From contig CALIMV010000177.1 in NCBI GenBank assembly GCA_938045275.1, forward strand, positions 1 to 64,000: a stretch of DNA of 64,000 nt, written 5' to 3'. This DNA comes from an uncultured Granulosicoccaceae bacterium. Its GTDB lineage: Bacteria; Pseudomonadota; Gammaproteobacteria; Granulosicoccales; Granulosicoccaceae. The notes beneath the pieces were generated by a model. It was not told the DNA's origin. It searched no databases and was given only the letters and a program-made list of their open reading frames with translations. The position numbers and the translations under genes are program-made. This document shows, piece after piece, positions 1-11,423 of this stretch; position 1 is the first letter of the stretch; each line of letters begins with the position of its first letter.

Positions 1-51
1 GCTTGACACGAAATTACACTATGAATGTAGCGTTTAATAGGAACATAAATC

Positions 52-1071
52 TTACTGCATCAAGGACTTCATGTACTCATGGGCAGCCTTGGCATCAACG
101 CCACGGCTTTCAATTTCAGCCAGAACTGCAGCTTCAATTCCAGCTGTTTTCTCTTTGAAATAAGCGCGTTCTTCTTCGCTTGCATCAATCACAACTGAAC
201 CACCAGCTGCTGACTGCTCAAGTCCAATAGCATCGGCTTCATCCCAGAATTTGCCAATTTGACGAGCGGTTTCAACGCCACTGGCCGCATCGACGCAGGC
301 TTTGTGCTCATCCGATAAATCGTTGTAAGTATCTTCACTGATGATCATGGCAAAAGAGGTGGTGTACATGCCATCAGGGTTTCTGAACGAAAACTTGGTT
401 AACTCATCAATTTTAAATGACGCCAGTGTTTCAAGCGGGAAGAAAACACCTTCAGCCACACCTGAGGCAATTGCTTCATATACTGATGGTGCTGGCATAT
501 TCACTCCTGCCACACCCAGCGCTTCGCCAACTGCGTTGGCAACACCACCACCAACCCGTATTTTCATACCTTCAAGCTGCTTGTACGAAGTAATTTTCTC
601 TGCTGTATTCACCATACCGGGGCCGTGCACGAACTTAGACATGACTTTCACACCTTTGGCCTCATTCGCAGCAGCAAAAAACTTTTCATGGGTTTTCTGA
701 AATGCCACTGACATCTCTTCAGCATTACCAGACCATCCAGGCATTTCAATCATTTTAGTTGTCAGGAATTTACCCTTCGTATAACCATGTACAATCCAAC
801 CAATGTCAGCAACGCCATCACGAATAGTGTCGTACTGAGCAGGTGGTGGTGCCAAGCCGTTCTCTACTTTTACTGTCAGCGAACCACCAGAGCATTCACT
901 GAGCTGTTCACCCAACCAGGGAAAAACCATGGTAGCCATAGCGTGTTTGGGGCCTGCCCAATGCGATACGATCAGCTCCTTATCAGCCGATTGCGCAGTA
1001 CCACACATAGCCAATCCGATGCTGCCAGTGACTAATACGGTTTTAAAACTCATTTTCATTTCTTTCTCCAA
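52..1071 (-). CDS. TRAP transporter solute-binding protein, DctP family
   Basis: 339-aa ORF with signal peptide (MSFKTVLVTGSIGLAMCGTAQSA) and DctP-like features (ELIVSHWAGPKHAM, YDTIRDGVADIGW, GMKIRVGGG, PSVYEAIASGVAEGVFFPLET). True start may be the internal Met (MKMSF). Confidence 0.9.
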   Translation of the reverse strand: MEKEMKMSFKTVLVTGSIGLAMCGTAQSADKELIVSHWAGPKHAMATMVFPWLGEQLSECSGGSLTVKVENGLAPPPAQYDTIRDGVADIGWIVHGYTKGKFLTTKMIEMPGWSGNAEEMSVAFQKTHEKFFAAANEAKGVKVMSKFVHGPGMVNTAEKITSYKQLEGMKIRVGGGVANAVGEALGVAGVNMPAPSVYEAIASGVAEGVFFPLETLASFKIDELTKFSFRNPDGMYTTSFAMIISEDTYNDLSDEHKACVDAASGVETARQIGKFWDEADAIGLEQSAAGGSVVIDASEEERAYFKEKTAGIEAAVLAEIESRGVDAKAAHEYMKSLMQ

Positions 1072-1519
1072 GTGTTGAGCAGGAAATCATATTCCAGATA
1101 GTCTACATGCAGCTCTAATGTGCTACGAGCACTAACACACTATTGTAGAGTTAATTTATTGGCGAGCGCTAGGCCTATTGTTCGCGATAAGCGACTCTGA
1201 TATGTGCAACAGTGCGCATCTTGATCGGTTGTTTCTCAGAAAAATCTCCACGCGTGCCAAAAATTGAAATTTCAGTGGTTGTGGCTGAGAATTGTTCAGC
1301 ACACCATTTTACGATAATGCCCTATTTTAGTACAATTCATGAGAAATGGTCCGTCGAAACTGTCGTCAACAATGCGAAAACCTGCGTGGGGCGGTTTTCT
1401 AAGCTGACCGAAGTGGTTTGTACAGAATCGAGTCTGGAATGAAACCTGACAGAGCGTATTTCCGAGAACTTAGTCTGTAGACACGGCCCTGACCAGGTTC
1501 GGTCTGTTGTAACTTACCA

Positions 1520-1740
1520 AGCAGCTGCTCAACGGTTGCTCTACAAGATTGTGACCATTCGAATCAGCAACTATATGCGCCACACGAAGCATGCCTGCCG
1601 ACATTAATATCGGACCGGTGGCTTGTGCAGATTTCGGTAGATGGACGATACCGCTTTATTAGTGGCTGAGACGATCTGAACTCTGAATCGATTCGCACTG
1701 ACGAACAGTGTATTCGACCTACTGCCATGCAAGCACTTGG
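1520..1740 (+). pseudogene. possible decayed IS66-like transposase fragment
   Basis: Stop-interrupted translation contains fragments resembling IS66 transposase landmarks: 'MRHTKHACRH' (cf. RPKYACRxC), 'IPLY' (cf. DHLPLY, other frame) and 'LNRFALTNSV' (cf. LDRSTLANWV). By eye only. Confidence 0.3.
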
Positions 1741-1779
1741 TATACTATTGTTCACACCAAACCCTGGGCTCCTGGAATA

Positions 1780-4143
1780 ATGCAACCCTCTACACATATA
1801 AAAATTATCGGCTTGATATTACTCTGGTGTTCGTCGGTCGTTTTAAGCGCCGACTTACCACTATCTGCAGGCGAGGCGGATGCGGCATCGAGTCAAATAG
1901 CAATACCAGAGGATTTATCCCCGGATGAAGTCACTGACTTTGTTGCGCCACTGGGTGAGGAGCAAGTTCGCAATTTACTGATCACCAACTTGCGTTCAGA
2001 CGCAGCAGCCAGTCAACAAGTGATACAGGAAGTGCGTCCTTCCATGCTGGAATTGTTAAAAGGGGTTGGAAACCCGAACACCTTACTGGGCGGTAGGTTA
2101 CAGGAGATAGGCAATTCAACCAGCACTTATTTTGCCAACGTTTCTGCAATTATAAATGACATATCCGATGGGCAAGGATATTTGGGGTTCTTAAAAATAT
2201 TAGGTTTTTTGGCTCTGCTAATACTGGCCTCATGGACAATAGAATCACTGTGCATGCGCAAGCGGTACAACAAGCAATTTCCCGAATTAAATTCTGATGA
2301 ACATAATGACTGGAAACTGAGATTTAAATATCCGCTGTACTATTTACTTTTCCATTGCATTGGCCTGGTTATATTTGCTGTTGCTGGTCATGTGATGGCC
2401 AACATTGTGCTTGATCATTCCAGCAATTCCCATGCGGCACTCACGCGTTTCTTTGACTTGGTCGTCAAAGTCAGATTGCTAATGATTATTTTTAAATTCC
2501 TTATGCATGCTCCACACAGGGGGCTTGATCTTATTGACGACAGAATTGATAAACCCATGTTAGAGAAAAGCTTTATGGGCTTTTTAGCTATCTACTATTT
2601 GTTGTTCCATGGCTTTGTTATAACCCTGGGTCAATTCGGCCTGTCTAAAGATCACTTTATATTGTCTGCGGCAGTAACCTTTGGGTTGCTGGTTAACCCC
2701 CTTATTATCGGCGCTGTTTGGCTGGCGCGTAATGATATTGACCGCGTACTATTCGGTTCGCTCGAACAACAAGACTACACGAGTAAACCTTATCGATTTG
2801 CCGCGCGAGCAAAGATCTGGCCAACGGTTGTAATCGTGTCGTTACTGGTCGTGTTTGGCCTTTGGCAAGTTATAACCATAATAAATGGGCGACAATCGCA
2901 TTTGAAAGCGCTTGAACAAGCCTGGTGGATTATCATTTTATTCCCTTTGATTGATTTGGTTGTGTCCTCCTTGCTGAACAGGCTGACCAGCTTACCCCTG
3001 TTTCAAAATGCCAGTTTCCAGAAACGTCGGGCACGTTTTATCTTTGTTATTCGCAATATAGTCAGATTAGTTTTGCTAATTACCTTAATGCTGAACATTG
3101 TTAGTGTGCTCAATATTCCCATTCTCAGCCAATTAGGTGCTGAAGATGGAGAGTTCGTTTCTGTCTTAATCGATATTGGCGCTATATTATTAATTGGATT
3201 TATTGTTTGGGAAGTTGTGCAACTCTGGATTGAACACAAATTACCTGACAAACCGGAGGACGGCGCAGTCGAAAGGGATGAAGGTGGCGGTGCAGGCGCA
3301 TCGCGCAGTGAAACACTGCTGCCATTGCTCAGTACTACCTTGTTAGTTGTTGTATTCCTTGCCGTGGTCATGTCGGTGTTGAGCAAGTTGGGTGTGCAAA
3401 TTGCTCCACTACTCGCTGGTGCAGGTGTGGTGGGTATCGCTGTTGGGTTTGGCTCCCAAAAGCTTGTTCAGGACATCCTTTCCGGCGTGTTCTTTTTGGT
3501 TGATGACGCATTTCGTAAAGGTGAATACGTTGTATTGGCTGATATGGGTGGCACAGTTGAGAAATTGTCGGTTCGCTCTATGCAGTTGCGACATCATCAA
3601 GGGGCGGTTCAAACTATTCCTTACGGCGAAATACAAACGGTAAAAAATCACAGCCGCGACTGGACTACCATGAAGCTTGAATTACGGCTCGCCTACGATG
3701 TTGATCTGGAAAAAGTTCGCAAAATAATCAAGAGAATAGGTAAAGAGTTATTAGCGGATGAGGAACACGGCCGACATTTTTTAGCGCCGCTAAAGTCGCA
3801 AGGCGTTATGCGTGTTGAGGAATCAGCGTTAATTGTTCGAATGAAGTTTACCGTCGTACCGGGCGAGCAATGGGTCATTCGCCGAGTCGCCTACACGCGG
3901 GTTCGAGATGCGTTAGCTGCCGAAGGCATTGAATTTGCGCGACGTGAAGTCAAAGTCCGTTTGCCAGAAGAGTTAGAAGATCTGCAAAAAAAGGATTTAG
4001 AACAAAAACTATTGCCTAACGGGGATGACACTGCAGGTTCTAATAAGGATTCCGCTGCACCGTCAGCGATGGCTGCCGCGGCGATATCAGCAACAGTTGC
4101 TCAAGAGTTGGAAGGTGATTCCGACCCTGTCGATGATCGATAA
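1780..4143 (+). CDS. MscS-family mechanosensitive channel, large multi-TM form
   Basis: Long ORF; start at 1780 chosen because it gives a signal peptide (MQPSTHIKIIGLILLWCSSVVLSA). MscS core: APLLAGAGVVGIAVGFGSQKLVQDILSGVFFLVDDAFRKGEYVVLADMGGTVEKLSVRSMQLR. Confidence 0.9.
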   Translation: MQPSTHIKIIGLILLWCSSVVLSADLPLSAGEADAASSQIAIPEDLSPDEVTDFVAPLGEEQVRNLLITNLRSDAAASQQVIQEVRPSMLELLKGVGNPNTLLGGRLQEIGNSTSTYFANVSAIINDISDGQGYLGFLKILGFLALLILASWTIESLCMRKRYNKQFPELNSDEHNDWKLRFKYPLYYLLFHCIGLVIFAVAGHVMANIVLDHSSNSHAALTRFFDLVVKVRLLMIIFKFLMHAPHRGLDLIDDRIDKPMLEKSFMGFLAIYYLLFHGFVITLGQFGLSKDHFILSAAVTFGLLVNPLIIGAVWLARNDIDRVLFGSLEQQDYTSKPYRFAARAKIWPTVVIVSLLVVFGLWQVITIINGRQSHLKALEQAWWIIILFPLIDLVVSSLLNRLTSLPLFQNASFQKRRARFIFVIRNIVRLVLLITLMLNIVSVLNIPILSQLGAEDGEFVSVLIDIGAILLIGFIVWEVVQLWIEHKLPDKPEDGAVERDEGGGAGASRSETLLPLLSTTLLVVVFLAVVMSVLSKLGVQIAPLLAGAGVVGIAVGFGSQKLVQDILSGVFFLVDDAFRKGEYVVLADMGGTVEKLSVRSMQLRHHQGAVQTIPYGEIQTVKNHSRDWTTMKLELRLAYDVDLEKVRKIIKRIGKELLADEEHGRHFLAPLKSQGVMRVEESALIVRMKFTVVPGEQWVIRRVAYTRVRDALAAEGIEFARREVKVRLPEELEDLQKKDLEQKLLPNGDDTAGSNKDSAAPSAMAAAAISATVAQELEGDSDPVDDR

Positions 4144-4483
4144 CCGCCCAATGTGATGAAGCGAGCCGCTCAAAATAATTTGGGCTGGCTTAACTCGATA
4201 AAAGCCATTCAGATTGTTCAGCAACAGACCAATTGTTTGTGCGCTATTGCCCGATGGCGATACACCATTGATCGACTCGAATCAAAGAGATTCAATCGAT
4301 CAGGGACTGCCTGATCAAAATGACGTGTTATTCAACACCTGAGGGAGCAGCAACCAGGCCAGTTACTGTGTTGAGCTTCAACCAGCTGACGAACTAAAAG
4401 TGACCAACACAGAGGTGCACGACCTGATGGTCGAACACATAGATCATAACCTGTTAGGTTAACGCTTTAAGTTAGTTTTTGAG

Positions 4484-5398
4484 TCAGCCAACCGCTTCTT
4501 GCGGCTGAGTGTATGAAATTGGGGCAGTGTCCACATCTTCAAATACCACTTCTTCCCAAGCGGACTGATTAACCAGCAGCTCACGAAGCAAGCGATTGTT
4601 CAGCGCATGACCCGATTTATAGCCGGTGAACGAACCAATCAGGCTGTGGCCCAAAAGATATAGATCGCCGATGGCGTCAAGAATTTTATGACGCACGAAT
4701 TCATTTTTGTAGCGTAGCCCATCTTCGTTTAGCACACGGAAGTCATCAATAACAATGGCATTATCCATGCTGCCGCCTCGTGCCAGATCACGTTTTCTGA
4801 GGGCTTCAATGTCGCTCATAAAACCAAAAGTTCTAGCTCGACTGATTTCTCGCACAAAAGACGTGGTAGAGAAATCGACTTCAGATGTTTGTGGTTTTCT
4901 ATCAAACAGCGGATGGTCGAAATCGATGGTAAATTTCACTTTAAAGCCGTTAAATGGCTCAAAACGCGCCCATTTGTCGCCATCTCGTACTTCGATGACC
5001 TTCTTTATGCGCGTAAATTTCTTTGCGGCACCTTGTTCAAGAATGCCGGCAGACTGCACCAGAAATACAAATGGTGCAGCGCTGCCGTCCATAATAGGCA
5101 CTTCGTCGGCACTGACGTCGACGAAGCAATTATCTATGCCCAGACCTGCTAGAGCCGCCATTAAATGTTCAACGGTTGACACGCGAACACCGTCCTTGCC
5201 CAGTGACGTAGCAAGCTCGGTATCTTGCACATTCAACGGGTGGCCGGGGATAACAACGGGTGGAGTGCAGTCGACTCTTCGAAAAACAACACCAGAGTCG
5301 ATCGGTGCCGGGCTCAGGGTAAGGTAAACCTTCTTCCCCGTATGAAGCCCAATTCCGGTCGCTCGGATGGTGTTTTTTAGAGTTCTTTGTCTTATCAC
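4484..5398 (-). CDS. lpxC: UDP-3-O-acyl-N-acetylglucosamine deacetylase
   Basis: 304 aa, [59 protein letters not shown]; located downstream of ftsZ. Confidence 0.98.
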   Translation of the reverse strand: MIRQRTLKNTIRATGIGLHTGKKVYLTLSPAPIDSGVVFRRVDCTPPVVIPGHPLNVQDTELATSLGKDGVRVSTVEHLMAALAGLGIDNCFVDVSADEVPIMDGSAAPFVFLVQSAGILEQGAAKKFTRIKKVIEVRDGDKWARFEPFNGFKVKFTIDFDHPLFDRKPQTSEVDFSTTSFVREISRARTFGFMSDIEALRKRDLARGGSMDNAIVIDDFRVLNEDGLRYKNEFVRHKILDAIGDLYLLGHSLIGSFTGYKSGHALNNRLLRELLVNQSAWEEVVFEDVDTAPISYTQPQEAVG

Positions 5399-5592
5399 TG
5401 TTTGATCCTAACTGCGATTAATTACTAGTATCCATACATTATATAGCAGCTGATCCTTATTCTGCAGACGAATAATGTCATAGGTACGAGCTGTTACAAG
5501 ACTCAAACCGTCAGCCTTGCCAAATCGCAGCATGATATCTGATCGCACAGTTGCTCTCCACCTACCTTAAGCACTGGTAATCTCGTTCCTAC

Positions 5593-6909
5593 CTAGTCAG
5601 CTTGCCTACGTAGAAACGCTGGAATATCCAGATAATCGTGCTCACCTGAACCACCGGCCGACGGAATACCACTGCTGGCCGCAGAGCCTTGGGCCGTCTT
5701 TCGAACAACCTGCGGTTTATCGTAGTTGGGACCAACACCATTATTATGGCCAGGTTGTCCATTTCCATAAGAATGCGGCGGTGCCGGAGTATAAGGACGC
5801 CCCCCCGTACTGGTTGGTGTACCGCCATAGGACTGCTGCTGTTGTCCGGCATGTGGTTGCGCGTAACCCTGTCGAGCTCCACCAGTGCCAGTGGCCTGCA
5901 TTGAACCACTTGCTGGCTGGGCGCGAACGCCACGAATAGCTTGTGATTGATGCTGCTGACCAAGACCTGTAGCCACAACGGTTACATGAAGTTCGCCTTC
6001 CAGAGATTCATCTATCGCTGTACCGACCACCACAGTTGCATCATCAGCGGCAAATGAGCGCACGACATTGCCCACTTCTTCAAACTCACCGATAGCCATG
6101 TCGAGCCCTGCTGTGATATTGACCAGAATACCGCGAGCCCCAGCAAGATCGATGTCTTCGAGCAACGGACTGGCAATGGCCATTTCTGCAGCCTCAGTGG
6201 CACGTTCGTCGCCACGGCCAATACCAGAACCCATCATTGCCAAACCCATTTCTGACATAACGGTCCGCACATCCGCGAAATCCACATTGATCAGACCAGG
6301 ATTTGTGATCAGCTCGGCAATGCCTTGCACCGCACCTCGAAGTACGTCGTTCGCTGCACGAAACGCATCTAATAAACTGATGTTCTTGCCAAGCACAGAT
6401 AAAAGCTTTTCGTTCGGGATGGTGATCAATGAATCCACATGCGCGCGAAGCTCTTCGATTCCAGCTGTTGCAATCTGCATTCGCTTGCCACCTTCAAAAG
6501 GAAACGGCTTGGTTACTACTGCAACAGTCAAAACACCCATTTCACGCGCAATTTGCGCTACAACAGGAATCGCACCTGTACCTGTTCCACCACCCATGCC
6601 GGCGGTGATGAACAGCATATCTGTGCCTTCGATCAAGTCCTGAATGCGATCTCTGTCTTCCATCGCCGCCTGGCGACCGATTTCCGGGTTGGCACCGGCA
6701 CCAAGGCCCTTTGTGATGCTTTGCCCGATGTGCAAAATGGTTTGTGCATGCATGGATTTCAATGCCTGAGCATCTGTATTTGCACAAATGAAATCTACAC
6801 TCTCTATTCCAGATGCCACCATGTGCTGAACGGCATTACTACCGCCACCGCCAACACCGATGAGCTTTATTACTGGTGCGTCGTTTATCGAATCAACGAG
6901 TTCAAACAT
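5593..6909 (-). CDS. ftsZ: cell division protein FtsZ
   Basis: [18 protein letters not shown] tubulin signature, Q/G-rich linker, C-terminal peptide [14 protein letters not shown]. Confidence 0.99.
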   Translation of the reverse strand: MFELVDSINDAPVIKLIGVGGGGSNAVQHMVASGIESVDFICANTDAQALKSMHAQTILHIGQSITKGLGAGANPEIGRQAAMEDRDRIQDLIEGTDMLFITAGMGGGTGTGAIPVVAQIAREMGVLTVAVVTKPFPFEGGKRMQIATAGIEELRAHVDSLITIPNEKLLSVLGKNISLLDAFRAANDVLRGAVQGIAELITNPGLINVDFADVRTVMSEMGLAMMGSGIGRGDERATEAAEMAIASPLLEDIDLAGARGILVNITAGLDMAIGEFEEVGNVVRSFAADDATVVVGTAIDESLEGELHVTVVATGLGQQHQSQAIRGVRAQPASGSMQATGTGGARQGYAQPHAGQQQQSYGGTPTSTGGRPYTPAPPHSYGNGQPGHNNGVGPNYDKPQVVRKTAQGSAASSGIPSAGGSGEHDYLDIPAFLRRQAD

Positions 6910-7008
6910 AAGTTACGTCCTCTAGTCACTGTTTATAAAAAACTTATACATATATAAAGTTAATAAAGTTGCAATGATTCCGACTCAGCATAAGACTGAA
7001 TCGGTCCC

Positions 7009-8247
7009 CTAAAAATTGCGTTTAAACCACGCCGTCATTCTTTGCAGTAATCCTTCTTCGGACCGCGTATCAACTGTAGAATGATGTTGTGGGCTTAAGC
7101 GGCTCTGTTTGCCAAAAAGCAATAAGCCAACGCCAGTTGCATGAATTGGGTTGCGAACAACTTCCGCCATCCCCGTTACATGCTGCGGAGTTCCTAGCCT
7201 TACTGGCATGTGAAAAATTTCTTCTGCCAGCTCCACTACTCCTTCCATTTTGGAAGTTCCGCCGGTTAGTACAACGCCGGCCGCGCAAACTTCTTCAAAA
7301 CCGCTGCGTCGAAGTTCTGCATGAACAAGTCCAAGCAATTCTTCGTATCGCGGTTCAACCACTTCTGCGAGTGTTTGTCTTGCTAGTCGGCGAGCAGCTC
7401 GATCGCCAACACCTGGTACTTCAATCATTTCTTCCGGGCTCGCCAGTTGTTGCAAAGCGCAAGCGTGTTTCACTTTTATTTGCTCTGCAAACTGCGTTGG
7501 TGTACGAAACGCTACTGCGATATCGTTCGTAACCTGATCACCGGCAATGGGAATAACGGCTGTATGTCGTATTGCGCCTTCCGTAAACACAGCGATATCG
7601 GTTGTACCGCCACCCATATCAACAATGATTACGCCCAATTCCTTTTCATCCGGAGTAAGCACTGAATAACTCGACGCTAATTGCTCCAGAATGATGTCTT
7701 CGACTTCGAGGTTGCACCGCCGAATACACTTTGCGATATTCTGCGCCGCACTGATTGAGCCTGTAACCAAATGCACCTTAGCTTCGAGTCGTACTCCGGA
7801 CATGCCAATGGGCTGCCGAATACCATCCTGGTTGTCGATAATAAATTCTTGTGGCAGCACATGAAGAATGCGTTGATCGGCAGGAATGGCCACCGCTTTG
7901 GCAGCATCAATAACGCGCTCAACATCATCTGGTTCAACCTCGTTTGCTTTAATGGCAACAATGCCATGTGAGTTCAAACTCTTGATGTGGCTACCCGCAA
8001 TGCCTGCAAATACCGATTGAATTTTTACGTTGGCCATTTTTTCGGCTTCTTCAATCGCTTTTTCTATGGCATGAACAGTGGAGTCGATATTTATAACAAC
8101 CCCTTTCTTTAGACCTTGCGAAGGGTGCGAGCCCATTCCAACAATTTCTACATTGCCGTCCTCATCGATCTCAGCCACAATCGCAACAATCTTCGAAGTG
8201 CCAATATCCAGACCTACAATCATCTGATTTTGAGTCTTATCCACCAT
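7009..8247 (-). CDS. ftsA: cell division protein FtsA
   Basis: VGLDIGTSKIVAIVAEI, IVDMGGGTTDIAVF, C-terminal amphipathic LLQRMTAWFKRNF. Confidence 0.99.
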   Translation of the reverse strand: MVDKTQNQMIVGLDIGTSKIVAIVAEIDEDGNVEIVGMGSHPSQGLKKGVVINIDSTVHAIEKAIEEAEKMANVKIQSVFAGIAGSHIKSLNSHGIVAIKANEVEPDDVERVIDAAKAVAIPADQRILHVLPQEFIIDNQDGIRQPIGMSGVRLEAKVHLVTGSISAAQNIAKCIRRCNLEVEDIILEQLASSYSVLTPDEKELGVIIVDMGGGTTDIAVFTEGAIRHTAVIPIAGDQVTNDIAVAFRTPTQFAEQIKVKHACALQQLASPEEMIEVPGVGDRAARRLARQTLAEVVEPRYEELLGLVHAELRRSGFEEVCAAGVVLTGGTSKMEGVVELAEEIFHMPVRLGTPQHVTGMAEVVRNPIHATGVGLLLFGKQSRLSPQHHSTVDTRSEEGLLQRMTAWFKRNF

Positions 8248-8249
8248 GC

Positions 8250-9047
8250 TCAGTTAGCTCCTCCAGCGAGCTCACCTTTCGAAAGCGCAAACCCATTGCT
8301 ATAGCGCATATCAAATCGCGCAGGTTGTCCGTTCAATGGCACTACCAAACGCTCATACACGTCAATAAATCGCTGCAAACGCAGCTCATGTGACTCGTAG
8401 CCAATACTGACGGTTATATCGTTTGCTAATTCAAGCGTTTGTGATCGACGCTCATCTTCGAGCAGCGCTTTCACTTTTACATTAAATGGCGCTAACGCCA
8501 GTTCGTAATTTCGAAATGCATCCAATACAATTTCGTGACGGCCTTGCGCACCGGCCAGACGCGGCAAATTCGAAAAGCTACGTTGCCATTGGCGATAGTC
8601 CGGATTGTCTTTTTGTAATTGCGCAGGTTTGAATATCTCCAAACTTTTACTAACCAGCATATCGTCGTTGAATCGCGCTGCAGGCTCGTGCTCTTCCACA
8701 GTAACCATTAAACGCGCTGGCCAGACACGCCTCACATGTGCCCTTGACACCCACGGCATGGACTCAACATCTGTTCTGATTGCATCAACGCTCATGCCAT
8801 AAAAACCTTGTTGAGTATGTCGCTCAACATGCTGACGCAATACAGTTCGATCGGTGTAATCGAGCGTGCCCTGTACATCCACATTGGTGACCGGAAAGCG
8901 TTCCGGATCGGATGCGAAACCCGAGATGTACATGCCACCGGCAACCACGATGACTAATCCCAAAATACCAATTGACCAGCGAAACCCCGCCCCCATAGGC
9001 TCTTTGCTGACAGGCAAGACTTGTTCAGAACGAAGTACAGCACTCAT
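8250..9047 (-). CDS. ftsQ: cell division protein FtsQ
   Basis: Single N-terminal TM, POTRA-like region (FPVTNVDVQGTLDYTDRTVLRQHVERH), position between ddl and ftsA. Confidence 0.95.
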   Translation of the reverse strand: MSAVLRSEQVLPVSKEPMGAGFRWSIGILGLVIVVAGGMYISGFASDPERFPVTNVDVQGTLDYTDRTVLRQHVERHTQQGFYGMSVDAIRTDVESMPWVSRAHVRRVWPARLMVTVEEHEPAARFNDDMLVSKSLEIFKPAQLQKDNPDYRQWQRSFSNLPRLAGAQGRHEIVLDAFRNYELALAPFNVKVKALLEDERRSQTLELANDITVSIGYESHELRLQRFIDVYERLVVPLNGQPARFDMRYSNGFALSKGELAGGAN

Positions 9048-9991
9048 GCCGCCAACTCCTCTGCAGTCAATGTATCAACAAGGATTTTCATGCATAAGGT
9101 TTCGTAGGATATGTCACATTGCTTTGCAGCGATGGGTAACAAGGAGTGGCTTGTCATGCCCGGCGCCGTATTGCATTCAACAAAAAACGGGTTATCGTCT
9201 TCATCAAGCATGAAATCAACACGTCCCCAACCACTGCAACCGAGTGCCTTAAAAGCCTGCATGGCATATTGTTGAATCTGCGCGGTTAGCGATGCATCCA
9301 GATCGGCTGGACACTGGTACTTCGTATCATCTGCAAAGTACTTGGCTTCATAGTCGTAAAATTCTCCGGAGGCCTTCATGCTGACCAACGGCAAACATTG
9401 ATCGCCTAAAATGCCAGCGGTAATTTCACGTCCCATCAAACGGCGTTCAACCATAACTGGACCATGTATTGCTGCGTCCGCGAATGCTGGTGCGATTGAC
9501 TGTGTTCCATTGACCATTGATACACCGATACTGGAGCCTTCAAGCGTTGGCTTGATCACTACCGGTAGGCCAATTTCGCGCGCGGCTGACTGCGCCTCAT
9601 TAAGGCTACTCACCAACTGCGCTTCGGCAGTGGGCACGCCGATATCACGACAAATCGTTTTAGATCGAAACTTGTCCATAGCCAGTGCCGAACCCAGAAC
9701 ACCACTGCCTGTGTACGGCACACCAGCCAGTTCCAGCGCACCTTGTACGTGCCCGTCTTCACCACCACGGCCGTGCAAAATGAGAAACGCACGATTAAAT
9801 CCGCCAGAGACCAGCACGCTAGCCACATCACGACCTGCATCCACTGCATGAGCATCGATGCCCTGTGAGACCAGCGCTTCGAACACTTGTTGCCCACTCA
9901 TCAGCGACACGTCACGCTCAGCCGACCAACCGCCCATAACCACAGCGACTTTGCCGAATCGTGAAGGAGAAGGCAGCGCAGTATCACGCAT
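9044..9991 (-). CDS. ddl: D-alanine--D-alanine ligase
   Basis: [61 protein letters not shown]. Start reset to 9991 ([14 protein letters not shown]). Confidence 0.97.
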   Translation of the reverse strand: MRDTALPSPSRFGKVAVVMGGWSAERDVSLMSGQQVFEALVSQGIDAHAVDAGRDVASVLVSGGFNRAFLILHGRGGEDGHVQGALELAGVPYTGSGVLGSALAMDKFRSKTICRDIGVPTAEAQLVSSLNEAQSAAREIGLPVVIKPTLEGSSIGVSMVNGTQSIAPAFADAAIHGPVMVERRLMGREITAGILGDQCLPLVSMKASGEFYDYEAKYFADDTKYQCPADLDASLTAQIQQYAMQAFKALGCSGWGRVDFMLDEDDNPFFVECNTAPGMTSHSLLPIAAKQCDISYETLCMKILVDTLTAEELAA

Positions 9992-11423
9992 GATTGCCTC
10001 CTTTCGAAAAGTATTCCGGCAGTGAGCTGGCAAGACTCCCCACATTGCCTGCACCCAGCGTTAGCACCACGTCGCCATCTTGCAAAACACTTTGCAGTGC
10101 CTTGGGAACAGCGCCGATATCTTCAACAAAAATAGGATCAACCTGACCGCGGTTGCGAATGGCACGCGCCAACGATCGTCCATCAGCACCGGTTATTTTT
10201 TCCTCGCCTGCACTGTAGACTTCGGTTAGCACCAGCACATCTGGCGTGGATAAACTCTCTGCGAAATCTTCAAATAAATCGCGCGTACGGGTGTATCGAT
10301 GCGGCTGAAACACCACCACCAGGCGTTTATCTGGCCAACCACCAGAGATAGCTGCAAGCGTTGCTGCCACTTCTGTTGGATGATGGCCATAGTCATCGAA
10401 CAATCTGGCCGTTCCGGCAGCGAAGTGTAATTCGCCGGCAGCTTGAGCGCGACGACCAACACCTGCAAAGCCACTCAGTGCCCGTTTTATAGCTGCCTCG
10501 TTGACACCCAGTTCGTTAGCTATGGCAATGGCTGCAAGCGCATTCAGCACATTGTGATGGCCAGGCATGTTCAGCACGACATTATTGATATTAACGCCGT
10601 TTGGAAAGTGCACATCGAAATGCATTTCCAAGCCACTTTGTGTGATGTTGCTTGCTCGGATTTCTGCTTCTTCAGATATGCCGTATGTTCGAATAGGTCT
10701 TGCTACGCTCGGAAGCACTTCTCGTACGTGTTCATCATCTATACACACTACAGCCAGCCCGTAGAATGGCAAGTGCATTAGGAAATCTATAAATGTCTGT
10801 TTTAGTTTTTCAAAATCACCATCGTAGGTAGACAAGTGGTCTGCGTCTATATTGGTAACAATGGAAATTACCGGTTGCAAATATAAAAACGAGGCATCGC
10901 TTTCATCGGCTTCTGCTACCAGCCAATCTGACTGCCCCAGATACGCATTGGTTGATGAGCTATTCAGCCGACCACCTATAACATACGTGGGGTCGAGCTC
11001 ACCTTCAGTTAATAAACTTGCAACCAGACTCGTGGTAGTGGTTTTGCCATGCGTACCTGCCACCGCGATACCCTGTTGAAATCGCATCAGCTCTGCCAGC
11101 ATTTCCGCACGACGCACAACCGGAATATTGAGTTCCCTGGCACGCTCAAGTTCAGGATTATCCTGTGGTACAGCCGTGGATATAACCACGACATCGACAC
11201 CTTCAACATGCTCTGCGGCATGGCCTTGTTGCACCTTCACACCAAGCGACTCGAGTCGCTGGGTGAGTGCGTTACTGCCAAGATCGGAACCGCTCACACT
11301 GAACCCAAGATGATGCATAACTTCAGCTATGCCACCCATCCCAACACCACCGATACCAATGAAGTGCATACCACGAACACGGCGCATCTGGCTTTTTACA
11401 TTGGGTGAAATATCAACAACCAT
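9984..11423 (-). CDS. murC: UDP-N-acetylmuramate--L-alanine ligase
   Basis: [45 protein letters not shown]. Confidence 0.98.
   Translation of the reverse strand: MVVDISPNVKSQMRRVRGMHFIGIGGVGMGGIAEVMHHLGFSVSGSDLGSNALTQRLESLGVKVQQGHAAEHVEGVDVVVISTAVPQDNPELERARELNIPVVRRAEMLAELMRFQQGIAVAGTHGKTTTTSLVASLLTEGELDPTYVIGGRLNSSSTNAYLGQSDWLVAEADESDASFLYLQPVISIVTNIDADHLSTYDGDFEKLKQTFIDFLMHLPFYGLAVVCIDDEHVREVLPSVARPIRTYGISEEAEIRASNITQSGLEMHFDVHFPNGVNINNVVLNMPGHHNVLNALAAIAIANELGVNEAAIKRALSGFAGVGRRAQAAGELHFAAGTARLFDDYGHHPTEVAATLAAISGGWPDKRLVVVFQPHRYTRTRDLFEDFAESLSTPDVLVLTEVYSAGEEKITGADGRSLARAIRNRGQVDPIFVEDIGAVPKALQSVLQDGDVVLTLGAGNVGSLASSLPEYFSKGGNHA

Noticed and set aside
1564-1797. ORF 1564..1797 (-), 77 aa
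   Set aside because: No family signal, overlaps the possible transposase remnant and the MscS start region.
6068-6643. ORF 6068..6643 (+), 191 aa, and similar plus-strand ORFs across the division cluster
   Set aside because: Antisense to ftsZ and other strongly supported genes; Ser/Pro/Arg-rich composition without known motifs.
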